Shown here piece after piece: positions 1-7,179 of a DNA stretch of 64,000 bases. The stretch is from Neotamlana sedimentorum (GTDB lineage Bacteria > Bacteroidota > Bacteroidia > Flavobacteriales > Flavobacteriaceae). A program made the position numbers and the translations under genes. The notes under the pieces are model-generated. The model was not told the DNA's origin, did no database searches, and saw only the letters and a program-made list of their open reading frames with translations. The stretch covers positions 1 to 64,000 of the forward strand of contig NZ_JTDW01000003.1 in NCBI RefSeq assembly GCF_000943565.1. Reading direction: 5' to 3'. Numbering within the stretch: position 1 is the first letter of the stretch; each line of letters opens with the position of its first letter.

Positions 1-100
1 AAAAAAAAAGTGAGCCACCACAGCTCACTTTTACCAACTAAACTAAATAAGACATTAAACTAATTATTAATGAATTTTGTCACTCTGTTAGAGTATATAT
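1..100. repeat. Direct repeat, copy 1 (hairpin unit)
   Basis: About 98 bases that recur almost unchanged at 391-490. Each copy holds a strong GTGAGC/GCTCAC hairpin, the phrase aactaaactaaataag and a small ACTCT/AGAGT hairpin whose loop differs between copies while the stem is kept. A further partial copy of the aactaaactaaataag phrase lies at 370-386. Read on the minus strand, each unit ends in a hairpin followed by a T run, as a small transcript would. No protein is encoded. Confidence 0.8.
6..32 (-). terminator. Rho-independent terminator of repeat copy 1
   Basis: Perfect 10-bp stem (6-15 with 23-32, core GTGAGC/GCTCAC) around a 7-base loop. On the minus strand it is followed by a run of T (positions 9-1), so the transcript would run leftwards. 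Confidence 0.6.
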
Positions 101-108
101 TTTATCGA

Positions 109-170
109 TTTTTATTTTAATAGACTTAAAAAAATCTACCACCAATTTTTTAAGTCTATTAAAATAAAAA
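109..170. repeat. Perfect 25-bp inverted repeat
   Basis: Positions 109-133 and 146-170 are exact reverse complements around a 12-base loop. The stem is AT-rich with a central AGACTT/AAGTCT. It may be a bidirectional terminator or a cruciform. Its length is well beyond what a simple terminator needs. Confidence 0.75.
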
Positions 171-259
171 TGATTTCGATAATTATTTTAATAATGTTTA
201 ACAATGCAAATTTAAAATAGAATTTTATTAAAAAAATAAATGAAATTGATGAGTTTGTA

Positions 260-300
260 TGCTATATTAACTAAGATTTCATATTAAAGTTAATATAGCA
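260..300. repeat. Inverted repeat, 13-bp arms
   Basis: tgctatattaact (260-272) is the exact reverse complement of 288-300. There is no T tract next to it, so its role as terminator or operator is open. Confidence 0.5.
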
Positions 301-390
301 TAGTTAAAAGGTAAAAAAGTTAAAAATTGTTTTGTAGAATTGTTTTTTTGTGTTATTTTCACAAAATATTAACTAAACTAAATAAGGCAA

Positions 391-490
391 TAAAAAAAGT
401 GAGCCACCACAGCTCACTTTTACCAACTAAACTAAATAAGACATTAAACTAATTATTAATGAATTTTGTTACTCTAATAAGAGTATATAT
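391..490. repeat. Direct repeat, copy 2 (hairpin unit)
   Basis: Second copy of the 1-100 unit, offset 389-390 bases. The hairpin at 395-421 is identical. The ACTCT/AGAGT mini-hairpin has a different loop but an intact stem, which suggests selection on structure. Together with copy 1 it forms a tandem pair of putative minus-strand small RNAs or untranslated leaders. Confidence 0.8.
395..421 (-). terminator. Rho-independent terminator of repeat copy 2
   Basis: Same 10-bp stem as at 6-32 (395-404 with 412-421), followed on the minus strand by a T run at 398-392. Confidence 0.6.
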
Positions 491-512
491 TGTCAACGAT
501 TATCTAAACACA

Positions 513-545
513 CCTTAATAAAACACTAAATTGTTTTTATTAAGG
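513..545. terminator. Hairpin with T tract
   Basis: ccttaataaaaca (513-525) pairs with 532-545 with a single-base bulge and is followed by ttttttt on the plus strand. It sits at the same relative place beside repeat copy 2 as the 25-bp inverted repeat does beside copy 1. The rest of 546-788 is AT-rich spacer with no other feature that I can support. Confidence 0.5.
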
Positions 546-788
546 TTTTTTTATTTAGTTAAGCATTGATATATTTTATAATGTTTAACATTACAAATAT
601 AAAAACGTATTTCATCGATAAAAACAATTTTTTTATCTAGTTTATATGCTAAATTAACAGTTAATAAATTGTTAATTGATGATAATGTTAAAATAACATA
701 TATTTTTGAGAAATATATGTACAATGTATGCATAATAAATGTTAATTTTGTACTGTAATAGTATCGTTGTCCTTAAATACTAATTATT

Positions 789-1682
789 ATGATTAATAAA
801 AAACCTACTTTTAGAAAACTTACGCCCAGTTTTGGTAGTTCAATTCTAATAAAACAACACGTTGATACTCTTGATAAGAATGCTGCTTATTGGCATTTTC
901 ATCCAGAGTTAGAGCTTATTTATGTAAATAAAGGTCAGGGTAAAACGCATATTGGTAATCATTTATCATATTTCAATAATAGTCAATTAATCTTAATGGG
1001 TTCTAATTTGCCTCATAATGGATTTACAGATAGATTAACAGCTACTGGTACAGAAACAACCATTCAGTTTAAAGCTGATTTTTTAGGTGAAGAATTTTTA
1101 AACGTTCCTGAAAGCGCAAATCTAGCTGCACTATTTGATAGAGCTAAAAAGGGTATACGCTTTAAAGTGAATACAAAACAAAAATTAGGTCCTAAAATTG
1201 AAGAATTAAATGATTATGAAGGCTTGATGAAAGTTATTAAGTTTTTGGAAATTTTAGAATATTTAGCAACAACCGACGATTATGAATTATTAAATGCCGA
1301 TGGTTTCGCTTTTGAAGCTGAAGCTCAAGATAGTTCAAAAATTGATGTTGTATTTAAATATGTAAATCAAAATTTCCAAAATCATATTTCATTAGATGAA
1401 ATAGCGGATAAAGTAAGTATGACAGTTCCGGCATTTTGTAGATATTTCAAAAAAGCTACAGGAAAGACTTTTACGCAATTGGTTAATGAATACAGGGTTG
1501 TTCATGCAACAAAATTACTTAATGAAAGCCAAATGAGTATAGCCGATATTTGTTACGAATGCGGATTTAATAATTTTTCGCATTTTAACAAACAGTTTAC
1601 CGAAATTACAGGAAAAACGGCGTCAAACTATCGCAAAGAAATTAAGTTAATTATCCAAGATTCAGCACAAAAAGCGGTTTAA
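789..1682 (+). CDS. AraC-family transcriptional regulator
   Basis: A 297-residue one-component regulator. The N-terminal ~100 residues look like a cupin ligand-binding barrel (WHFHPELELIYV, then LPHNGF). The C-terminal ~100 residues are the AraC/XylS double helix-turn-helix: first helix pair around SLDEIADKVSM, second around SIADICYECGFNNFSHFNKQF, the family signature. Flavobacterial proteins of this build usually control carbohydrate or stress genes, and no target is visible nearby. It stands alone after a ~780-base gene-poor stretch and overlaps the end of the convergent HD-domain gene by 4 bases. The family call is secure, the ligand unknown. Confidence 0.93.
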   Translation: MINKKPTFRKLTPSFGSSILIKQHVDTLDKNAAYWHFHPELELIYVNKGQGKTHIGNHLSYFNNSQLILMGSNLPHNGFTDRLTATGTETTIQFKADFLGEEFLNVPESANLAALFDRAKKGIRFKVNTKQKLGPKIEELNDYEGLMKVIKFLEILEYLATTDDYELLNADGFAFEAEAQDSSKIDVVFKYVNQNFQNHISLDEIADKVSMTVPAFCRYFKKATGKTFTQLVNEYRVVHATKLLNESQMSIADICYECGFNNFSHFNKQFTEITGKTASNYRKEIKLIIQDSAQKAV

Positions 1683-2335
1683 GACTTACCATCCCATTCG
1701 TTATAAAATTGATTTAAAAATTCAAGCATATATTTATGTCTTTTGCTTGCAAGTTTTTTAGCAGTTTCAGTATTCATTTTATTTTTTAAAAGTAATAACT
1801 TTTCATAAAAATGATTAATTGTAGGTGCTGTTGATGTTTTGTATTCAGCTTTAGTCATGTTTAAATTTGGCTTTATGGCTGGGTCAAACATGGGTCTGTT
1901 TTTAAATCCTCCATAATTAAAGCATCTGGCAATACCTATAGCGCCAATTGCATCTAGCCTATCAGCATCTTGAATAACCTTTAATTCTTTTGATGTAAAA
2001 GTTACTTTTCCTGAGAGTGAATTTTTAAAGGAAATATGTTTAATTATGTTTATAACATGCTCTATTATAGTAGAGTCAATATTTAATTTAAACAAAAATT
2101 CGCGCGCCATATGAGGTCCAACAGATTCATCTCCATCATAAAATTTACTATCAGCAATATCGTGAAGGAGAGCGCCTATTGAAACTATTAGTAAATCTAC
2201 AGTTTCACTTTTTGCAATCAATAAAGCATTGTTGTAAACCCTTAATGTATGAAACCAATCGTGGCCGCCTTCGGCATTTGTCAAAGTTTTTTTTACAAAC
2301 AGCTTTGTTTCATTAATAATTTGTTCTTGTGTCAT
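1679..2335 (-). CDS. HD-domain phosphohydrolase
   Basis: A 218-residue cytosolic metal-dependent phosphohydrolase of the HD superfamily, similar to the YedJ type. The metal-binding pattern is visible: H25 and H29 (GGHDWFHT), the HD doublet at 58-59 (LLHDIAD) and a downstream Asp around residue 123 (QDADRLDAIGAIG). Substrates of this subfamily are poorly defined; nucleotides are usual. It starts 6 bases after the stop of the acyl-ACP desaturase gene on the same strand and is probably cotranscribed with it and with plsC. Its 3' end overlaps the AraC gene tail to tail. Confidence 0.9.
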   Translation of the reverse strand: MTQEQIINETKLFVKKTLTNAEGGHDWFHTLRVYNNALLIAKSETVDLLIVSIGALLHDIADSKFYDGDESVGPHMAREFLFKLNIDSTIIEHVINIIKHISFKNSLSGKVTFTSKELKVIQDADRLDAIGAIGIARCFNYGGFKNRPMFDPAIKPNLNMTKAEYKTSTAPTINHFYEKLLLLKNKMNTETAKKLASKRHKYMLEFLNQFYNEWDGKS

Positions 2336-2341
2336 TACAAA

Positions 2342-3334
2342 CTATTTATTTGCTGCGGGTTCTACCCATTTAAATTGATATGAGTTTTCTGGAATTTTAA
2401 TACGATCGGCTAATCTATACATACGGTTAGGGAGTTTCATTAGGTAATCTCTAGCTTTTTCAGCTTCGTCTGTTAAGTTAGTTACCTTATCAATTTCCCA
2501 ACGATTAATTAGTTTTTGAAGAATATCTACATAATCAGTTGAGGTATAAACACCAATGCGCTGTGCTGTGTTTGAGAACTCTTCAAAAGCTGTACTTATT
2601 TTATCTCCAGACTCGCGTAAAAAATGTGCTGGCATAGTTATTTTTTGCTTCATCATGTAGTAAAAAGCCATCATCATTTGGCTTGGATCTACTTTAAAAA
2701 TACGATCTACAAATTCAGCGTAAGCATTATGATGACGCATTTCGTCGCCCGAAATTATTTGACACATTTTACCTAGTCGCTTATTACCAGCTTTTTTTGC
2801 AATTTTTGCCACACGGTTATGTGAAATATAAGTTGCTAATTCTTGAAAACTGGTGTAAACAAAGTTTTTGTAAGGGTCTCTGTCGGTTCCAATATCAAAT
2901 CCATCTGAAATCAAATATTGCGTAGTTTTTTCAATCTCTCGCATATTTACTCTTCCCGATAAGTATAAATACTTATTAAGTACGTCGCCATGGCGGTTTT
3001 CTTCTGCAGTCCAGTGCTTAACCCATTTTGACCACCCATTTGGTTGTCCTACTTGATCTACACCTTCAACATCCATTAACCACGATTCATAAGTTGGTAA
3101 AGCTTCTTCGGTAATCATATCACCTACTAATACTACCCAAAAGTCGTAAGGCAATTCTTTTGATAGCTCTCTAATTTCTTCAATTTCGTCGAAAAAAGTA
3201 TCGCCTTCAGAATTTGGTAAAAAATCGGTTGGTTGCCAGATAGTATCGATCGGAATTAAATATTTTTCTATTAATGTCTCTACATCTTTTTCTAGAAATT
3301 GCATAACTTCTAGTCTTACATTTTTTAATGACAT
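2342..3334 (-). CDS. Acyl-[acyl-carrier-protein] desaturase
   Basis: A 330-residue soluble di-iron desaturase that introduces a double bond into ACP-bound saturated acyl chains. The two iron-ligand motifs of the plant/actinobacterial stearoyl-ACP desaturase family are present: EENRH at 111-115 and DEMRHH near residue 198. There are no transmembrane segments, which separates it from membrane DesC-type enzymes. It lies 13 bases downstream of plsC on the same strand, so a lipid-synthesis operon (plsC, desaturase, HD hydrolase) is likely. The length is normal for the family. Confidence 0.95.
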   Translation of the reverse strand: MSLKNVRLEVMQFLEKDVETLIEKYLIPIDTIWQPTDFLPNSEGDTFFDEIEEIRELSKELPYDFWVVLVGDMITEEALPTYESWLMDVEGVDQVGQPNGWSKWVKHWTAEENRHGDVLNKYLYLSGRVNMREIEKTTQYLISDGFDIGTDRDPYKNFVYTSFQELATYISHNRVAKIAKKAGNKRLGKMCQIISGDEMRHHNAYAEFVDRIFKVDPSQMMMAFYYMMKQKITMPAHFLRESGDKISTAFEEFSNTAQRIGVYTSTDYVDILQKLINRWEIDKVTNLTDEAEKARDYLMKLPNRMYRLADRIKIPENSYQFKWVEPAANK

Positions 3335-3347
3335 TTTATTTAGTTTT

Positions 3348-4082
3348 TTAATGAATAGCTTCTTTTATTGTTGATTCAATGGTGTTAATAAGTGCTTGTT
3401 TATCTTCGAAATCGGAAAGTTTCAAGGGTTTATGAACTTGAATTTTTAAATGAGCACCTATACCCATAGGAAATTTACCAAATTTAACCAATTTCCATGA
3501 GTTATTAATGGTAACTGGAACAATTAAAGCCGATGGTATTTTTTTAAACAGTATTTCCAGTCCTTTTGTTTGAAATACTCTTGGTTTCCCATTTTTACTT
3601 CTAGTACCTTCAGGAAAAATGGCAGCAGCACGTTTTGTTGTTTCTATGTATTCACCAAATTTCATAATTGCAGGTAAGGCTTGTCTTGGATTTTTGCGTT
3701 CTATTAAAACCGAGCCGCCATGACGTAAATTATAAGATACGCTAGGTATGCCTTTACCAAGTTCTTTTTTGCTAATAAACTTTACATGATGCTTGCGTAA
3801 ATACCAAATTAATGGTGGAATATCGTACATACTCTGGTGATTCGCAATAATTATTAATGGCGTTTTTTCTGGAATTTTATACGGATTTACGTAGGTAAAA
3901 CGAGTACCTAAAACGTTTAAACAACGCATAATAAAAAACTGAAGCCAATCGACACTAATTTTTAATGCTTTATAACCAAAAACATTATTACAAAACCACT
4001 GAATGGGATGAAAAATTAGTAATGTTAACCCAAAAAGAATAAAATATATTACCGTTAAAGGATAAGCTAGTATTTTTTGCAT
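3348..4082 (-). CDS. plsC: 1-acyl-sn-glycerol-3-phosphate acyltransferase (PlsC-like)
   Basis: A 244-residue membrane acyltransferase that makes phosphatidic acid from lysophosphatidic acid. The N-terminus has a hydrophobic anchor (residues ~5-25). The catalytic NHxxxxD motif is NHQSMYD at 81-87, and the acceptor-binding FPEGTRS lies near residue 155. It is first in the apparent operon with the acyl-ACP desaturase, which fits supply and use of unsaturated acyl groups. Flavobacteria often carry several PlsC paralogues, so this may not be the essential copy. Confidence 0.92.
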   Translation of the reverse strand: MQKILAYPLTVIYFILFGLTLLIFHPIQWFCNNVFGYKALKISVDWLQFFIMRCLNVLGTRFTYVNPYKIPEKTPLIIIANHQSMYDIPPLIWYLRKHHVKFISKKELGKGIPSVSYNLRHGGSVLIERKNPRQALPAIMKFGEYIETTKRAAAIFPEGTRSKNGKPRVFQTKGLEILFKKIPSALIVPVTINNSWKLVKFGKFPMGIGAHLKIQVHKPLKLSDFEDKQALINTIESTIKEAIH

Positions 4083-4359
4083 ACAGCAAAAATAACGAAA
4101 ACTACATTTTTATATAGCGAAACTTAAGCTATATTTTTATGAATTATAATTGAAATAATGACTTAATAAAGCTTTTTAATTGGCATTTAAAAGAAGTTAA
4201 TACAGCTTCATTTATTATACAAAAACCAAACGACAACCTTGTTATATTAATAGGTACCTTTTTCGCACCCTATTTTACCAAAAAGCTATAACACTAATAG
4301 ATTTAATTTTGAAGCTTAAATAACGTAAACGTAGTAAAAACAAGGAAAGTTTAATGCAT
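4083..4359. other. Intergenic, AT-rich, no gene seen
   Basis: The stretch between the plsC start and the tRNA-Asn terminator. It has stops in all frames within short distances and no convincing repeats. It presumably contains the plsC promoter. Confidence 0.5.
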
Positions 4360-4391
4360 AAAAAAAGCCCAACATTTCTGTTAGGCTTTTT
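4360..4391 (-). terminator. Terminator downstream of tRNA-Asn
   Basis: aaaaagcc...aaca gaaa tgtt..ggcttttt hairpin directly 3' of the tRNA-Asn gene on the minus strand, with a T run. Confidence 0.75.
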
Positions 4392-4392
4392 G

Positions 4393-4466
4393 CTCCTCAG
4401 GCTGGGCTCGAACCAGCGACCCTCTGATTAACAGTCAGATGCTCTAACCAACTGAGCTACTGAGGA
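4393..4466 (-). tRNA. tRNA-Asn(GTT)
   Basis: A 74-nt cloverleaf on the minus strand. Acceptor arms TCCTCAG/CTGAGGA pair over 7 bp with discriminator G. The anticodon stem TCTGA/TCAGA encloses loop CTGTTAA, giving anticodon GTT. The T-loop TTCGAGC is canonical. CCA is not encoded. Confidence 0.97.
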
Positions 4467-4564
4467 AGGTTGTGCTTTGTCTTAGCGAGCGCAAATATAT
4501 ATATTATTTTATATTCTGCAAAAACAAAAACAAAAAATATTTGTTTTTTTTCTCTGCGATTTTA

Positions 4565-5911
4565 TTAATTAAAAATAGCTTTATAAATATCGTTTCCGTT
4601 AGCGAATAGTACTAAAGCAATAAGTATAAAGAAACCAACCATTTGCGCGTATTCCATAAACTTATCTCCTGGTTTTCTACCCGAAATCATTTCGTAAAGC
4701 AAAAACATAACATGTCCACCATCTAAAGCTGGAATAGGTAATAAATTTAAAACACCTAGCATTATAGATAAAAATGCAGTGATGCCCCAAAACACTTGCC
4801 AACTCCAAAATTCTGGAAATATATCGTAAATAGCTTTAAATCCACCAACACCTTTGTACGCTCCTGTACTTGGCGTAAAAATAGCTTTTAATTGCCCCCA
4901 ATACGACACTAATTTTTCTTTAGTTTTGGTTAAACCAACTGGAAAAGATTCAAAAAAACCGTATTTTTTAGTTTCGAAAGTGTAATAACCTAAGGCTTCT
5001 AATGTTTTTGGAGTAGATCCAGAAGCATAAATCAAACCTAATTTACCTTCGTTGCTAATTTTTAATGGTAATGTAATTTCAGTGTCATCACGTTTTACTT
5101 TTGCTGTAACCTGTTGTCCTTTAAAGGTTTGTAAAGCCGTTTTAACTTGATCGGCGTATTTTGTTTGTATATCATTTAAACCTACTACAATATCTCCTTT
5201 TTGTAACCCACTATTAATGTTTCTTGAAGAATCTGGAACCTCAACAATAATGAAAGGCTCGCGTAAATCGATAAAATCCTTTTCTTTTGAGTCTATTAAT
5301 TGAGCTAAGAAGTCTTCTGGCATTATAACGGTCGACTCTACGCCGTCTCTTTCTATACTTATTTCTTTACCAAATAAAACTTTTTCAGAAATTTCGGAGA
5401 AGTTCGTAATTTTTGATCCATCGACTGCTAAAATTTTATCGCCAGTTAATAAACCAGCTTTGTTAGCTACTGTGTTTTCGATTAAAACACCATCTTTTAT
5501 GTTATCGTTTGGTAAAAATCTATCGCCATAATAATAACTCATTCCAATATAAATAAGAATCGCTAATAAAAAATTAACGGTTACACCACCAAGCATAATT
5601 ATTAAACGTTGCCATGCGGGTTTAGATCGGAATTCCCATGGTTGTGGTTCTTGAGCCATTTGCTCGGTGTCCATACTTTCATCAATCATTCCAGAAATTT
5701 TTACATAGCCACCAAGTGGTAACCAACCAATACCATAAACAGTATCACCTATTTTCTTTTTAAATAATGAAAATTTCACATCGAAAAACAAATAGAATTT
5801 TTCAACTCTAGTTTTAAAAGCTTTTGCAGGAATAAAATGCCCTAATTCGTGTAAAATAATTAGTAAGGAAAGACTCAGTAAAAACTGAGATATTTTTATA
5901 ACAAAATCCAT
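4565..5911 (-). CDS. rseP: RIP metalloprotease RseP (site-2 protease)
   Basis: A 448-residue intramembrane zinc protease of family M50. The zinc motif HELGH is at 21-25 in the first transmembrane helix, and the third metal ligand sits in the C-terminal motif LLPIPALDGGH near residue 395. Two PDZ-like segments lie in the periplasmic middle part (around 130-200 and 215-290), the usual RseP layout. Its role is cutting membrane-bound anti-sigma factors and signal-peptide remnants in the inner membrane. It stands between tRNA-Asn and a divergent SCO gene and looks monocistronic. Confidence 0.95.
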   Translation of the reverse strand: MDFVIKISQFLLSLSLLIILHELGHFIPAKAFKTRVEKFYLFFDVKFSLFKKKIGDTVYGIGWLPLGGYVKISGMIDESMDTEQMAQEPQPWEFRSKPAWQRLIIMLGGVTVNFLLAILIYIGMSYYYGDRFLPNDNIKDGVLIENTVANKAGLLTGDKILAVDGSKITNFSEISEKVLFGKEISIERDGVESTVIMPEDFLAQLIDSKEKDFIDLREPFIIVEVPDSSRNINSGLQKGDIVVGLNDIQTKYADQVKTALQTFKGQQVTAKVKRDDTEITLPLKISNEGKLGLIYASGSTPKTLEALGYYTFETKKYGFFESFPVGLTKTKEKLVSYWGQLKAIFTPSTGAYKGVGGFKAIYDIFPEFWSWQVFWGITAFLSIMLGVLNLLPIPALDGGHVMFLLYEMISGRKPGDKFMEYAQMVGFFILIALVLFANGNDIYKAIFN

Positions 5912-6074
5912 ATTGTGTTTTCAGTCAATTTTTTATAATCGCACAAAAGTAAGCTTTTAAACCAACTTTAAAAAGGGCAAAGCCATTTGTACAGGTATTT
6001 AACAATAATTTATACCTGATATTAATTTTTAAGCTCTAATTTTCAATGTATTTTTGTTTAAATTTTTAGATTTT

Positions 6075-6749
6075 ATGTTATCCTTTTTTAAAGATTACAA
6101 AAAGTTTGCTGTAGTTTTTGCAATTATATCGGTAGTTATTCTTGCGTTAATTTACAATACACTTAATGTTTACCAACCGCTAAACATTTACCAACCTGCT
6201 ATGGTTGATGAACAATTGGTAGACAGCACCATACAACACCAACGTAAATATCATAAAATAGCCAATTTTAGTCTTGTAAACCAAAATGGTAAAACCATTA
6301 CACAAGATGATTATAAAGATAAAATTTATGTAGCCGATTTCTTTTTCACCACTTGCCAAACCATTTGCCCTATTATGACAAAAAACATGGCCGATATACA
6401 AAAAGAAATTAAAGATGATGATGAAGTTATGCTATTATCGCACAGCGTAACTCCAGAAATTGACACTGTTGCTCAACTTAAGCGTTATGCCAAAGAAAAA
6501 GGTGTTATTGATAGTAAATGGAATTTAGTTACTGGCGATAAAAAACAAATTTATGAACTCGCTAGAAAAAGTTATTTAGCGGTAAAAGACTTTGGTGATG
6601 GAGGCCCTTTTGATATGATACACACTGAAAACTTTATGCTTATTGATAAAAAACGACAAATTCGTGGGTTTTACGATGGCACAAATAAAGACGATATTGA
6701 GCGTTTACTTAACGATATCGATATTTTAAAGGAAGAAGACAAACAGTAG
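6075..6749 (+). CDS. SCO1/SenC family copper chaperone
   Basis: A 224-residue membrane-anchored, periplasmic thioredoxin-fold protein that delivers copper to cytochrome c oxidase. One N-terminal transmembrane helix (residues ~9-28) is followed by the SCO fold. The copper/redox motif is TTCQTICP, and the conserved His is in DMIHTENF near the C-terminus. I chose the ATG at 6075; an upstream in-frame TTG at 6054 would add seven residues. It may share its downstream region with the structured RNA at 6752. Confidence 0.92.
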   Translation: MLSFFKDYKKFAVVFAIISVVILALIYNTLNVYQPLNIYQPAMVDEQLVDSTIQHQRKYHKIANFSLVNQNGKTITQDDYKDKIYVADFFFTTCQTICPIMTKNMADIQKEIKDDDEVMLLSHSVTPEIDTVAQLKRYAKEKGVIDSKWNLVTGDKKQIYELARKSYLAVKDFGDGGPFDMIHTENFMLIDKKRQIRGFYDGTNKDDIERLLNDIDILKEEDKQ

Positions 6750-6751
6750 TT

Positions 6752-6850
6752 AGCCTACCGCATTAGGGATTGCAGTGGATAGCTTTTGGCGAGGTGCGCA
6801 TCGAGCCAAAACTAGTAACGAAAAGCCCGACCCTTTAGGGGAATGCCCTA
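6752..6850 (+). ncRNA. Probable structured RNA, Flavo-1-like
   Basis: A GC-richer island between two genes, with the phrases gcattagggattgcagtgg, a stem TTTTGGC/GCCAAAA (6784-6813) and gcccgaccctttaggggaa. From memory, this series of phrases recurs between genes across Flavobacteriia and resembles the Flavo-1 RNA motif; I could not run a covariance search. The strand is a guess based on neighbours. Confidence 0.5.
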
Positions 6851-6877
6851 AAACACTGTGGTATTTAGAAAACTTTA

Positions 6878-6904
6878 AACCTGAAACTTTGAACCTGAAA
6901 CTTT
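6878..6904. repeat. Tandem repeat aacctgaaacttt x2
   Basis: A 13-base phrase repeated with a period of 14 (6878-6890, 6892-6904) just upstream of feoA. Short simple repeats of this kind are common in flavobacterial intergenic DNA. Confidence 0.6.
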
Positions 6905-6945
6905 TTTACATTATTTTTGCTTCTTTAAAATCAATCTAAATAAGT

Positions 6946-7179
6946 TTGCAACATACATTAGCTCATCTAAAAAAAGGAGAAACTGCTGTAATTACAGATG
7001 TGTCGTCTCGCGAAATTCCTTTAAAACTCTTAGAAATGGGGTGTTTACCCGGTAATACTGTAGAGTTATTACAGATTGCACCACTAGCAGATCCTATTTA
7101 TTTAAATATAAACGGTTCGCATTTAGCGATAAGAAAAGAAACGGCTGCGCTTATTTTAATTGAAAAAACTGCTAAATGA
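6946..7179 (+). CDS. feoA: FeoA, ferrous-iron transport accessory protein
   Basis: A 77-residue cytosolic SH3-like protein that assists FeoB. The family core is visible: hydrophobic strand with KGETAVI, then LLEMGCLPGNTVELLQIAPLADP and the closing ALILIE. The only in-frame start upstream of the core is TTG at 6946; no ATG is available. Its last 4 bases overlap the feoB start (ATGA), so translation is probably coupled. Confidence 0.92.
   Translation: MQHTLAHLKKGETAVITDVSSREIPLKLLEMGCLPGNTVELLQIAPLADPIYLNINGSHLAIRKETAALILIEKTAK

Noticed and set aside
551-733. 60-codon minus-strand frame in the AT-rich start region
   Set aside because: Composition is that of random AT-rich DNA, with no domain, and it overlaps the hairpin after repeat copy 2.
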